Positions 36,575-45,104 of a stretch of DNA of 64,000 nucleotides are shown piece by piece. Within the stretch, counting starts at the first letter, position 1; each line of letters opens with the position of its first letter. The translations under genes were made by a program, and so were the position numbers. This stretch comes from JAVDCA01 sp035293985 (GTDB taxonomy: Bacteria; Pseudomonadota; Alphaproteobacteria; Rhizobiales; Xanthobacteraceae). The stretch is taken from the NCBI GenBank assembly GCA_035293985.1, contig DATGLS010000008.1:1-64000 (forward strand), given 5' to 3'. The notes under the pieces were generated by a model. It saw only the letters and a program-made list of their open reading frames with translations, made no database searches and had not been told where the DNA came from.

Positions 36575-36705
36575 TCCTTTCCCCGCTTCTTCAGCGGGGG
36601 GACGGTCGGGGTGAGGGGCGCCGCTTGCTCCGAGTTCGCGGATAGAGCCCCCCACCCCGCCCCTCTTCCCCGCAAGCGGCCCTGAGAGGAGGAAGAGGGA
36701 GCGCG
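36575..36705. repeat. Inverted-repeat element (CCCTCTTCC/CCGCTT type) in spacer
   Basis: CCCCGCTTCTTCAGCGGGGG at about 36581-36600 is a tight hairpin, and a second segment CCCTCTTCCCCGCAAGCGG with GAGGAGGAAGAGGGAG (36662-36700) folds in the same manner. The core CGCTTCTTCAGCGGGG is identical in the element at 31509. The spacer holds no gene. Confidence 0.65.
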
Positions 36706-36743
36706 GGCACCATGCTCACCTCATTGCTCTATTTGATGAGCCA

Positions 36744-38432
36744 ATGACTGCACTATACGACACCATCATCATCGGCGGCGGCTCGGCTGGCTGCGTCCTC
36801 GCCAGCCGCCTCTCGGCGCAATCATCGCGCTCGGTGCTGCTGCTCGAGGCCGGCCGCGATACACCGCCGGGCGCCGAGCCGGCCGACGTGCTCGATACAT
36901 TCGCGTCCTCCTACTACAACAAATCCTACAAGTGGCCCGCGCTCACCTGCCATTGGCGCTTGCGTGAAAACTCGCCGCCGACGCCCTACGACCAGGCACG
37001 CATCATGGGCGGCGGCTCCTCGGTCATGGGCATGATCGCGCTGCGCGGCACGCCGGACGACTACGCCGAGTGGGTCGAGCTCGGCGCCGCCGGCTGGGGC
37101 TGGGACGATGTCCTGCCCTACTTCAAAAAGCTCGAGCACGATCTCAATTTCGCCGGCGAGCTGCATGGGCAATCGGGCCCGACGCCGATCCGCCGCACGC
37201 CGCCGGAGCAATGGCCGCCACTGTCGCGCGCCGTGCAGCAATATGCGCTGGAACGGCAGATGCCGCACGTGGCCGACATGAACGGCGATTTCCGCGACGG
37301 CTACGGCTCGCTGCCGATGAGCAACACGGCCGAGCGGCGCGCTTCGGCGGCGATCTGCTACCTCGATGCCGGCGTGCGGGCGCGCAAGAATCTCACGATT
37401 GCGCCGGCCGCGACCGTCACCGGCTTGCTGCTCGACGGCAATCGCGTCGTCGGCGTGACTGCGATAGTCGAGGGCGGGCCTCACGAGTTCCGCGGCGTCG
37501 ACATTATATTGTGTGCCGGCGCGCTCCATTCCCCTGCCCTGTTGATGCGCAACGGCATCGGGCCGGCCACGGATCTGAAGGATCGTGGCATCGCGGTCAT
37601 CGTCGACCTGCCCGGCGTCGGCCGCAACCTGCAGAACCACGCACTCTTGTTCATCGCCGCGCACTTGCGGCGCGGCGCGCGTCAGTCGCCGGCGGTGCGG
37701 CCGCATCCGATGACCTGCTTTCGCTATTCGTCCGGATTTGCCGGCGCGCCGGCGAGCGACATGTACATCGCGGCGCACAGCAAATCGTCCTGGAACGCGC
37801 TCGGCGCCAGCATCGCCAACTTCAACGCCACGCTGTTCAAGCCGCGCGCCCGCGGCCGCGTGACGCTGCAGCCGAACGATCCGGCCGCCCCGCCCTGCGT
37901 CGAGTTCAACTTCGCGGGCGACGAACTCGACCTCATCCGGCTGATGGACGGCTTTCGCCGCATCGTCGAGCTCGCCTCCTACGCGCCGATCCGCGCGCTC
38001 GCGACCACCGTCTTCCCGGTTCGCTTCACCGACCGCATCCGCCGGCTCAATCAGCTCAACCGTGCCAATGCGATCAGGAGCGCGTTGATCGCCGGCGTGC
38101 TCGATGCGGTGCCCGGTCTGAGCGACGTGGTGTTCGGGCAGCTCACCGGCCGGCGTGTCGACCTCGCGGCGCTGATCGCGGATCGTGCGGCGCTCGCCGA
38201 GCATGTCCGGCAGAACGTCGCCGGCACCTTCCATGTCTGCGGCACCTGCCGCATGGGCCGCGCCGACGATCGCGACGCCGTGGTCGATCCACGAGGCCGC
38301 GTGCGCGGCCTCGCCGGCCTGCGCGTCGCCGACGCCTCGATCATGCCGTCGGTCCCGCGCGGCAACACCAATATTCCGACCATCATGCTGGCGGAAAAGA
38401 TCGCCGCCGATATCTTGCGCGACACCGCGTGA
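36744..38432 (+). CDS. GMC-family FAD-dependent oxidoreductase
   Basis: Glucose-methanol-choline oxidoreductase of 562 residues oxidising an alcohol with FAD. The ADP-binding motif DTIIIGGGSAGCVLASRL is at 6-23, the GMC signature 1 region is DQARIMGGGSSVMGMIALRG near 88-107, and the C-terminus has the catalytic His in GTFHVCGTCRMG and the second active-site residue in SVPRGNTNIPTIMLAE. No signal peptide is present, so it is cytoplasmic. The TGA stop overlaps a possible GTG start of the amidohydrolase gene, implying one transcript. Confidence 0.93.
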   Translation: MTALYDTIIIGGGSAGCVLASRLSAQSSRSVLLLEAGRDTPPGAEPADVLDTFASSYYNKSYKWPALTCHWRLRENSPPTPYDQARIMGGGSSVMGMIALRGTPDDYAEWVELGAAGWGWDDVLPYFKKLEHDLNFAGELHGQSGPTPIRRTPPEQWPPLSRAVQQYALERQMPHVADMNGDFRDGYGSLPMSNTAERRASAAICYLDAGVRARKNLTIAPAATVTGLLLDGNRVVGVTAIVEGGPHEFRGVDIILCAGALHSPALLMRNGIGPATDLKDRGIAVIVDLPGVGRNLQNHALLFIAAHLRRGARQSPAVRPHPMTCFRYSSGFAGAPASDMYIAAHSKSSWNALGASIANFNATLFKPRARGRVTLQPNDPAAPPCVEFNFAGDELDLIRLMDGFRRIVELASYAPIRALATTVFPVRFTDRIRRLNQLNRANAIRSALIAGVLDAVPGLSDVVFGQLTGRRVDLAALIADRAALAEHVRQNVAGTFHVCGTCRMGRADDRDAVVDPRGRVRGLAGLRVADASIMPSVPRGNTNIPTIMLAEKIAADILRDTA

Positions 38433-38443
38433 AAGCTTCTGCA

Positions 38444-39445
38444 ATGAACCGAGCACGTACCATCGACTGCCACACCCACATTCTCGGCCAGGAGGCGATG
38501 CGCCGACTCGCCAGGGAGTCGGCGAAGGTCGCGCCCGTCATGGACAAGCCCGGCGATCCGGCGTGCAAGCTGATCATCGACGGCGCGGTCGCGCAGGATC
38601 CGTTCCCGCGCGAGATGTGGGACACCGAGAAGCGTCTGCGCGACATGGATGCGAACGGCGTCGACGTGCAGGTGCTGGCGCCGACCGTGTTCACCTTCTT
38701 CTATCAGCACGAGCCGACGCTCGGGCTCGCGTGCGCGGCGCTGCAGAACGAGGAGATCGCCGCCGAGGTCGCCCGGCATCCGGGGCGCTTTCTCGGCATC
38801 GGCGGCGTGCCTTTGCAGGCGCCCGAGCTCGCCGCGCTGGAGCTCGAGCGCTCGATGACAAAGCTCGGCCTGCGCGGCGCCATGATCGGCACCCATGTGC
38901 GCGGCCGCAACCTCGACGACCCGGCGCTCGCGCCGTTCTGGGCCGCGGCCGAAAAGCTGGGCGCATTCATCTTCATCCATCCGCATGGCGGCGCCGGCGC
39001 CGAGCGGCTCGGCTCATATTATCTGAAAAACCTCGTCGGCCTGCCGTTCGAGACCACGATCGCGGGCGCGAGTCTGGTGTTCGGCGGCGTGCTCGAGCGC
39101 CACCCGACCCTGAAGATCTGCCTCTCGCACGGCGGCGGCTTCCTCCCCTACCAGGCCGGGCGTTTCCGCCACGGCTTCGAGGTACGCCCCGAAGCGAAGG
39201 TCAACCTCGAGGCTTCGCCCGAGACGTCGATCGCGCGGCTCTACTACGACACGATCCTACACGCGAAGCCAACGCTCGAATTCCTCATCGCCACGGCCGG
39301 CGCCGACCACGTGCTGCTCGGCAGCGACTACCCTTTCGACATGGGCAATCTCGATTGCGTCGCGCGCGTCGAGGCGCTTGCGATTCCGGCGGCCGATCGC
39401 GATCTTATCCTCGGCGGCTATGCGCAACGCGTGCTCGGCGCGTAG
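38444..39445 (+). CDS. Amidohydrolase-2 family protein (ACMSD-like decarboxylase/hydrolase)
   Basis: TIM-barrel metal enzyme of 333 residues related to aminocarboxymuconate-semialdehyde decarboxylase and gamma-resorcylate decarboxylase. Metal ligands are the HTH pair in IDCHTHIL (near 8-10), a His in FIHPHGG near 176, LSHGGGFLPYQAGR near 228 and the Asp in LLGSDYPFDMG near 290. ATG at 38444 is preferred; GTG at 38429 would overlap the GMC stop as GTGA. It probably decarboxylates or hydrolyses a product of the preceding oxidoreductase. The TAG stop abuts a GTAGGGTGGGC repeat. Confidence 0.91.
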   Translation: MNRARTIDCHTHILGQEAMRRLARESAKVAPVMDKPGDPACKLIIDGAVAQDPFPREMWDTEKRLRDMDANGVDVQVLAPTVFTFFYQHEPTLGLACAALQNEEIAAEVARHPGRFLGIGGVPLQAPELAALELERSMTKLGLRGAMIGTHVRGRNLDDPALAPFWAAAEKLGAFIFIHPHGGAGAERLGSYYLKNLVGLPFETTIAGASLVFGGVLERHPTLKICLSHGGGFLPYQAGRFRHGFEVRPEAKVNLEASPETSIARLYYDTILHAKPTLEFLIATAGADHVLLGSDYPFDMGNLDCVARVEALAIPAADRDLILGGYAQRVLGA

Positions 39446-39447
39446 GG

Positions 39448-39550
39448 CGTAGGGTGGGCAAGCGCGCCCGGATATCCGCGTCGGCAAAAACTGCCTCGCA
39501 CGCGCTTGCCCACGTGGAAGCGGTTACCAGGCGATTTTGCCGACCCTACG
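39448..39550. repeat. Palindromic intergenic repeat, GTAGGGTGGGC family, copy 5
   Basis: CGTAGGGTGGGCAAGCGCG (39448-39466) pairs internally with CGCGCTTGCCCACGTGG around 39500, and the outer right arm TTTTGCCGACCCTACG (39535-39550) closes the element with one change. It starts three bases after the TAG stop of the amidohydrolase gene and ends 15 bases before the aldo/keto reductase start. Confidence 0.82.
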
Positions 39551-39565
39551 AGACGGGATAACTCG

Positions 39566-40513
39566 ATGCTGCAACGCCCGTTCGGCACCACCGGTCTGCG
39601 CGTCTCCGCGGTCGGCCTCGGCTGCAACAATTTCGGCAGCCGGCTCGATGCCGACGAGACGCGCCTCGTCGTGCATGCGGCGCTCGATGCCGGCGTGACA
39701 CTGTTCGACACCGCCGATATCTACGGCAATCGCGGCGATAGCGAGCGCATGCTGGGCGAGGCGCTGGGCGCGCGGCGCAAGGACATCGTCCTGGTGACCA
39801 AGTTCGGCCTGCCGATGGATGGCACCGGCCGGCGCCAGGGCGGCTCGCGCCGCTACGTGCCGCGGGCGCTCGAGGCAAGCCTCGAGCGGCTCAAGACCGA
39901 CTGGATCGATGTCTACTATTTCCACCGGCCCGATCCCGAGACGCCGATCGAGGAGACGCTCGCCGCCCTCGAGGACCTCGTGCGCGCCGGCAAGGTGCGG
40001 CACATCGCCTGCTCGAATTTTTCCGCCGCCCAGATCCATTCCGCGCAGGCGGCCGCGCGCGCGCGAGGATCGACACCCTTCGTCGCCACGCAGGAGCAAT
40101 ACAATCTGCTCTCGCGTGAGATCGAGCATGACGTGATCCCGGCGATCATTGCCGAGAAGCTCGCGCTGCTGCCCTATTTTCCGCTCGCGAGCGGGATGCT
40201 CACGGGCAAATATCGGCTCGGCAAGCCGCTGCCCGAGGGCACGCGCCTCGCCAATGCACGCTACTCCGACCGCTTCCTCAATGACGAGAACCTGCGCACC
40301 GTCGAGCGGCTGCAGGCGTTCTGCGCCGCGCGCGGGCGCTCGATGCTGCAGCTCGCCTTCGGCTGGCTGCTGACGAAGCCGTTCGTCTCCAGCGTGATCG
40401 CGGGCGCGAGCACGCCGGAGCAATTGCGGCAGAATGCGGATGCGGTCGGCTGGGACCTAGGCGCCGAGGACGTCGCCGAGGTCGATCGCATCACGGCTCG
40501 CGCCGCCAGGTAA
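39566..40513 (+). CDS. Aldo/keto reductase
   Basis: NADPH-dependent aldehyde/ketone reductase of 315 residues. The start MLQRPFGTTGLRVSAVGLGC is canonical. The catalytic tetrad is visible as D48-like FDTADIYG (Asp and Tyr), K in VLVTKFGLP and H in VYYFHRPDP. GWLLTKPFVSSVIAGASTPEQL near the C-terminus is the cofactor-phosphate region. The family most resembles the YghZ/PdxI-like group. The gene follows the repeat copy 5 and may be read through from the GMC-amidohydrolase genes. Confidence 0.93.
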   Translation: MLQRPFGTTGLRVSAVGLGCNNFGSRLDADETRLVVHAALDAGVTLFDTADIYGNRGDSERMLGEALGARRKDIVLVTKFGLPMDGTGRRQGGSRRYVPRALEASLERLKTDWIDVYYFHRPDPETPIEETLAALEDLVRAGKVRHIACSNFSAAQIHSAQAAARARGSTPFVATQEQYNLLSREIEHDVIPAIIAEKLALLPYFPLASGMLTGKYRLGKPLPEGTRLANARYSDRFLNDENLRTVERLQAFCAARGRSMLQLAFGWLLTKPFVSSVIAGASTPEQLRQNADAVGWDLGAEDVAEVDRITARAAR

Positions 40514-40515
40514 GG

Positions 40516-40923
40516 TCAACCGTGATAGGCGACCCGCTGCGGCGCCGGCACGCCGGTCTTCGGTTGCGCCGGGAGCTGCAGCACCGTCGCGTGCTGGCCT
40601 TCGTTCAGGTGCGTGAGCAGCACGATGCGGCCGTCGGGAAATTCCAGCGCATCATGATGGGCGGCGAGCCGGTCGGTGTTGATTTGACGGAAGATCGCCG
40701 TCTTGTGGCCGAGCTTGCGTCCCCACCACGGCAACAGGCCGGTCGGAATGCGCGTGACGTTGTCCGCGAAGGAGAGCTCGGTGCCGGGCAGGATGCAGAC
40801 CGCGAGGCTCATGTCTTCGGCGGCGCAAAATCCGCGGGTGCCGGTGCCGAAGTCGCGCGTGGTGAGCTTATCGCCGACCCGCGCCGGCCGTGAGCTGACA
40901 TTCTGAAGGCTATAGTCACACAT
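40516..40923 (-). CDS. Conserved hypothetical protein (MCDYSLQNV type)
   Basis: Protein of 135 residues beginning MCDYSLQNVSSRPARVGDKL. This start and the downstream GTGTRGFCAAEDMSLAVCILPGTE resemble a short uncharacterised family I associate with Bradyrhizobium-like genomes, but no function is known to me. It has no signal peptide or membrane segment and contains Cys at 2 and in GFCAAED and AVCILPG. Its stop is three bases from the aldo/keto reductase stop, so the genes converge. Confidence 0.78.
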   Translation of the reverse strand: MCDYSLQNVSSRPARVGDKLTTRDFGTGTRGFCAAEDMSLAVCILPGTELSFADNVTRIPTGLLPWWGRKLGHKTAIFRQINTDRLAAHHDALEFPDGRIVLLTHLNEGQHATVLQLPAQPKTGVPAPQRVAYHG

Positions 40924-41118
40924 GGCGGTCGCTCCTGATTCATCCGTGCCAGCCCAATCATGGAACAAGCGGCGGCGTCTTTGGTTTCCCCGGCGCGCCA
41001 CGAATTCATGCCGAAATGCCCGACGATCGTCGAATGGGACGCGTCAAAATCGTCGCATGCCGCCGCGGACCGATTTGACCAATATCCGACACATTGGCGA
41101 ACGAGCGTGTGCCGCGGC

Positions 41119-42110
41119 TCACTCTTCCTTCAGCCCGGTCGCTGCGGCGAGCTTCCGGTAGGTTTCGATGTCATGCCGGAAGAACGCGGCGTAGCTCGCG
41201 GCCGATCCGCCGGCGACGTCGTAATCGACCTTCTCGATCCGCGTGCGAACGTCGCCGTCCTGCAGCGCCTCGTTGGCAGCCGCGTTCCAGCGGTCGAGCA
41301 CCGGCCGCGGCGTCGCGGCGGGCGCGGCCAGCGCGCACCAGGCGATGACCTGATACCCGGGGAATCCGAGCTCCGCGAAGGTGGGCACGTTCGGCAGATG
41401 GGTCGAGCGCTGCGGCGACGTGATGGCGAGCGCGCGCAGATCGCCGCTCGCCAGATAGCCCCGTACCGATCCCGTGCTCACGATCATGAAATCGACCTCG
41501 CCGGCGAGCAATCCGCGCACCGCTTCCACCAATCCGCGATAAGGCACGTGGGTGCAGGCGTCTTGCGGCAGGCCCGAGCGCTGCAGCATCAGCGCCACCG
41601 CGAGGTGCTGCTGCGTCAGGTGGCCGGCGCTGGAGAATTTCAGCACGCCCGGCTTGCCGTGGATCAGCGCGATCAGGTCCGCGACCGAGTTGATCCGCAT
41701 CGCTTTGCCGACCAGCAGCACCAGCGCGCCCGTCGCCAGCAGGATGATCGGAGCGAGATCCGTGTAGGGATCTACGGCAAGGCATGGTTGAACGCCGGCT
41801 CGGAGCCGTGGGTGGCGGCGCTCGCAACGACGAGCGTATATCCGTCCGGGCGCGCCTGCTTGGCCGCGACCACGCCGAGAATGCCGCTCGCGCCCGGCCG
41901 GTTTTCGACCGCGATCGCCCATCCGTATTTGCGCGATATGTAATCGGCAACGAGGCGCGGGATGATGTCATAGGGCCCGCCCGCGCTGGACGGCGCGATG
42001 ATCCGGATCGGCCGCGCCGGGTAAGGGGTCTGCGCGAGAGCCTTTCGTCCAGCGCCCGCCGCCAGGGCGGTGCCGATGGAGCGCAACGCCCCTCGCCGAT
42101 CGACCTGCAT
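41119..42110 (-). pseudogene. TTT periplasmic receptor (Bug family), frameshifted
   Basis: The N-terminal third (MQVDRRGALRSIGTALAAGA, TPYPARPIRIIAPSSAGGPYD, ENRPGASGILG, ARPDGYTLVVASA) reads from 42110 to a TAG at 41772-41774. The rest of the protein (DPYTDLAPIILLATGALVLL to the end at 41119) continues in another frame. At the junction the text is LP-stop where the family has LPYDPxxD; inserting one base after TA would restore LPYDPYTDL. So a single-base deletion has split the gene, unless it is a sequencing error. Combined length of about 330 codons is normal for the family. The Tat-like signal is intact. Confidence 0.88.
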
Positions 42111-42247
42111 GGCTGCCTCCCGGCCGGACTATAGCTCGGATCACGGATCGCCGGTGGCGAAGGTGCGGACGTGTGGCCGCGCTGGACGCGCGATGCTAAG
42201 AGCGATGCCGCCCGCCCCACTAAATTTCACCGATACGAGCATCTACC

Positions 42248-42694
42248 ATGCCGAACCATGAGCCTCCTGCCGGCGGTCCGGCTGCGGCCCGCGATCTTGC
42301 GGCCGATGGCTGGCAGCCCGACGATGATGAGGGCTTTGTCGCGCTGGTCGGGCCGATCTGGCGCCGCACGTCCGGCGAGACCGATCGCTACGCGTTCATG
42401 GCCGAGCCGAAACATCACAACCGCCGCGGCGTCGTGCATGGCGGCATGCTGATGACGTTCGCGGACCGCGCCATCGGGCGAGCCTGCCGTTATGCCAATG
42501 GGCATCAGCCGCAGGCGACGGTCCAGCTCGACATGCATTTCGTCGATGCCGTCCAGGTCGGCGAGCTCGTCGAGGCCAAGTGCCGGATCGTGCGCCGAAC
42601 CCGATCGGTGATGTTCGCGAGCGCCGACCTCACCGTCGGTCCGCGCGTGGTCGCAACCGCCAAGGGAGTGTGGAAGACACTGGGGGCACGCTGA
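42248..42694 (+). CDS. PaaI-family thioesterase (hotdog fold)
   Basis: A 148-residue hotdog-fold acyl-CoA thioesterase. The active-site region is HHNRRGVVHGGMLMTFAD (about 57-74) with the HGG motif and the acidic catalytic residue in TFAD. VQLDMHFVDAVQVGELVEAK forms the central strand. Such enzymes release dead-end aromatic or aliphatic CoA esters and recycle CoA during catabolism. It is a single gene, divergent from the frameshifted receptor. Confidence 0.9.
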   Translation: MPNHEPPAGGPAAARDLAADGWQPDDDEGFVALVGPIWRRTSGETDRYAFMAEPKHHNRRGVVHGGMLMTFADRAIGRACRYANGHQPQATVQLDMHFVDAVQVGELVEAKCRIVRRTRSVMFASADLTVGPRVVATAKGVWKTLGAR

Positions 42695-42800
42695 TCGGGC
42701 GTCCCAGCCAAGCCCGCGGTTCTGTTATCTCTGCCTCGGAAGGTCGCATTGTCAGGGGGTGATTCACCCCCTCTTAAACACATCGGGGTAGGGATGGGTC

Positions 42801-42998
42801 ATGGATATGAGCCTCGTCAGCGCATTCCTTGGTGCCCAGGCCGGCAACGCCCAGGTTGCCCTGGCCGCCAAGTTCATGAAAGAGAATGCCGACACCGCCG
42901 CCTCGATCGCAAACATGGTCGAGGCGGCCGCTCGGAGCGCCAACTCGGCCGCCAACGCCCCCCAGGGCATCGGCGCCAATCTCGATATCAGCGCATAA
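42801..42998 (+). CDS. Small YjfB-type putative motility protein
   Basis: A 65-residue protein, MDMSLVSAFLGAQAGNAQVA ending GIGANLDISA. The length, the alanine-rich amphipathic helices and the NLDISA-type ending match the YjfB_motility family, small proteins of unresolved function often linked by name to motility. No flagellar genes are nearby. A second in-frame ATG two codons later is possible. Confidence 0.75.
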   Translation: MDMSLVSAFLGAQAGNAQVALAAKFMKENADTAASIANMVEAAARSANSAANAPQGIGANLDISA

Positions 42999-43031
42999 GA
43001 CCCGCTCAATTCCGTCAGTGTCGAGTTGCTA

Positions 43032-43116
43032 CGTCATGCCCGGGCAGGCGGGCATCCACGTCTTGGCGGTGGTTCAACAAGCAAGACGTGGACCGGTCGG
43101 TTTCGCGGCCATGACG
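43032..43116. repeat. Imperfect palindrome, CGTCATGCCCGGG type
   Basis: CGTCATG (43032) is mirrored by CATGACG (43110-43116), and CATCCACGTCTTG pairs with CAAGACGTGG further in. This is the pattern of a dispersed intergenic repeat typical of Bradyrhizobium-like genomes. It sits between the YjfB-type gene and the convergent ThDP enzyme gene. Confidence 0.7.
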
Positions 43117-43127
43117 GAGCGGGTCGC

Positions 43128-44810
43128 TCACATCACGCCGTGCCCGCGCTTGATCGTCTGGCGGATCACCGGCGCCGTGACCTTGTCGGAAATCTGGATG
43201 TTCCACAGCTCGCTTTCGCCCTGCGCCGTGAAGTCCTTGAACAGCTTCGGGATCACCGACACGTCGCGGATCTCGTGGCCGCGCAGGCCGAAGCCGCGGG
43301 CGATGTTCTCGAGCGGCGGCCGGCCGAACAGCGCCAGGCTGTCGTCGATGCCGTCGGCCCGCAGCTTGTGGAATTCGGAGCCGTAGCCGCCGTCGTTCAT
43401 GATGCACATCAGGATGCGATAGCCTTGGCGCTTGAGCGTCTCCAGCTCCTGGATGTGGAACAAGAAGCCGCCGTCGCCCTCGAACAGCACGATCTTGCCC
43501 TCGCGACCCTGCCGGCGCGCGGCCGCGACGCCGAGCGCATAGGAGAGGCCATTGCCGACCGCACCGAACTCGCGGATCGTCGTGTAACGCTCCGCCGGCC
43601 GACCGCGCATCTGAGCGTTGAAATAGGCCTGATGGCCGCCGCCGATGACGATGTCCCAATCCTTCGGAATGACCGGGTCGAGAGCCTCGATCACCTTGCG
43701 CGGATCGAGCACGCCGGGCTCGATGTCGAAATGCATCGAGTCCGCAGGCTCGGTTGCGATGCGATGCGCGAGCGCCTTCGAGCGGATCTCGGCCGCCGTC
43801 GGCTTGCCGGCGCCCAGCTTCTTGTCCAAGCCGGCGAGGATCGCCTCAGCACCGACGCGCGCATCCGCTTGTAAGTAGATGTCGGCGGCCTTCTGCCCGT
43901 CGCGCAAGCCGCGCGGGGCATCGTCCACCTGGATCTTGAGGGATTTGCCCCAGAAGTGGCCGACACCGGTGTAGTAGGAGAGGCTCGTGCCGATGGCGAG
44001 CACGAGGTCCGCGGACTCGAACATCTCCTTGCCCAATGACGAGAAGTAGCTGCCCGCGATGCCGAGCCCGAACGGGTGGTCGTGAAACAGCCCGCGCGTC
44101 GGCAGCGTGTTGGCGAGTAGCGCTCCGCAGCGATCGGCGAGCCGGACCACCGCATCGCGCGCGCCGGACCACAAGACGCCGCGGCCGCCGAAGATGATCG
44201 GCCGCTTCGCCGCGGCGAGCCGCTCGACGATCTCGGCCACCATCTCGGGATCGGGATGCATGCGCCCCGTCTTGGGCCGGTACATCGCCGAGGTCTCGTA
44301 CGGCGTGTTGGCCATGTGCTCGACCTTCTGCAGGTCATACGGAATGCCCAGCACCACCGGGCAGCGCTCATACTTGGCGACGTGGAAAGCCTCGCGCACG
44401 TAATCCATCATGCGCGGAAGGCTGTGCGCCGCGATGTATTTCGCACCCGTCGCCGTGACCAGCGGCGCCTGGTCGATCGCCTGGTTGTAGAACTTGGCAT
44501 TGATCGGCGACTCGCCGGCGAACACCACCATCGGCAGACGGGCGCGCGCCGCGGCCGGCAACGCCGTCATCAGCTGGGTCACGCCGGGGCCGCACGTGAC
44601 CGAAGCGACCGCGACCTTGCCGGTTGCCACGTTGTAGGCCGTCGCCGCCGCGACGGTGACGTGCTCGTGGCGGACGTGGACGCTCTCCACGCCTGGCAAC
44701 TTGGCGAAGGCGGTGGACCAGTGCATGTTGCCGTCGCCCATCAGGACGAACTGCGTGTCCACTCCCTCGGCGCGAAACGCTTCTGCGAGGGCTTCGTAGA
44801 GTTTGGGCAT
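43128..44810 (-). CDS. Thiamine-diphosphate-dependent enzyme (acetolactate synthase/decarboxylase family)
   Basis: ThDP enzyme of 560 residues that decarboxylates or ligates 2-keto acids. MPKLYEALAEAFRAEGVDTQ is the N-terminus; the cofactor-activating Glu is E49 in VRHEHVTVAAATAY; SVTCGPGVTQ follows. The Mg-ThDP motif is EGDGGFLFHIQELETL, ending CIMNDGGYGSEF with Asn-Asp in place of the usual Asn-Asn. The frame stays open for over 500 codons upstream, but only as antisense of the Rieske gene. The product could be a synthase or an aromatic 2-keto-acid (benzoylformate-like) decarboxylase; the latter would suit the divergent dioxygenase. Confidence 0.91.
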   Translation of the reverse strand: MPKLYEALAEAFRAEGVDTQFVLMGDGNMHWSTAFAKLPGVESVHVRHEHVTVAAATAYNVATGKVAVASVTCGPGVTQLMTALPAAARARLPMVVFAGESPINAKFYNQAIDQAPLVTATGAKYIAAHSLPRMMDYVREAFHVAKYERCPVVLGIPYDLQKVEHMANTPYETSAMYRPKTGRMHPDPEMVAEIVERLAAAKRPIIFGGRGVLWSGARDAVVRLADRCGALLANTLPTRGLFHDHPFGLGIAGSYFSSLGKEMFESADLVLAIGTSLSYYTGVGHFWGKSLKIQVDDAPRGLRDGQKAADIYLQADARVGAEAILAGLDKKLGAGKPTAAEIRSKALAHRIATEPADSMHFDIEPGVLDPRKVIEALDPVIPKDWDIVIGGGHQAYFNAQMRGRPAERYTTIREFGAVGNGLSYALGVAAARRQGREGKIVLFEGDGGFLFHIQELETLKRQGYRILMCIMNDGGYGSEFHKLRADGIDDSLALFGRPPLENIARGFGLRGHEIRDVSVIPKLFKDFTAQGESELWNIQISDKVTAPVIRQTIKRGHGVM

Positions 44811-45104
44811 GGGCGCGGTACCGGTTGGATTGTGAACGGTTTCGGACAGGAGGGAGGAAATCGAGCGTATCAAATGGGAAGCAAGGCCGCTACCTGCGCC
44901 ACGCCGCCCAAGATGCGGCCGGCGGGCAAAGCGCCAATCGCAACCGCGAAAGATCGCGGCGTCCACCCGCATCTGACCACGCCTGTGGCAATGGCTGCCC
45001 GGCGTTGCGCTTCGCTCCATGCGGGCTACAAGCCTTCCCTTGACGCGCCGCGACGCATCATTGACTATCCGGTCAATTCGATGATGCGAGGCGAAAGGCA
45101 CCCC
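44811..45104. promoter_or_regulatory. Divergent promoter region with operator-like dyad
   Basis: This 294-base spacer separates the leftward ThDP gene from the rightward Rieske genes. ATTGAC-N6-GTCAAT (45060-45077) is a perfect six-base dyad, flanked by outer arms GCATCAT (45055-45061) and ATGATGC (45081-45087). It lies about 27 bases upstream of the dioxygenase start, a position expected for an operator. The cognate regulator is unknown. Confidence 0.35.

Noticed and set aside
37070..38443. Upstream extension of the amidohydrolase frame through the GMC gene
   Set aside because: The sequence before 38429 is an out-of-frame reading of the GMC oxidoreductase, and the amidohydrolase family begins at the HTH metal motif near 38460.
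45060..45077. FNR/FixK box upstream of the Rieske genes
   Set aside because: TTGAC and GTCAA are separated by six bases, giving a spacing two bases longer than the TTGAT-N4-ATCAA pattern.
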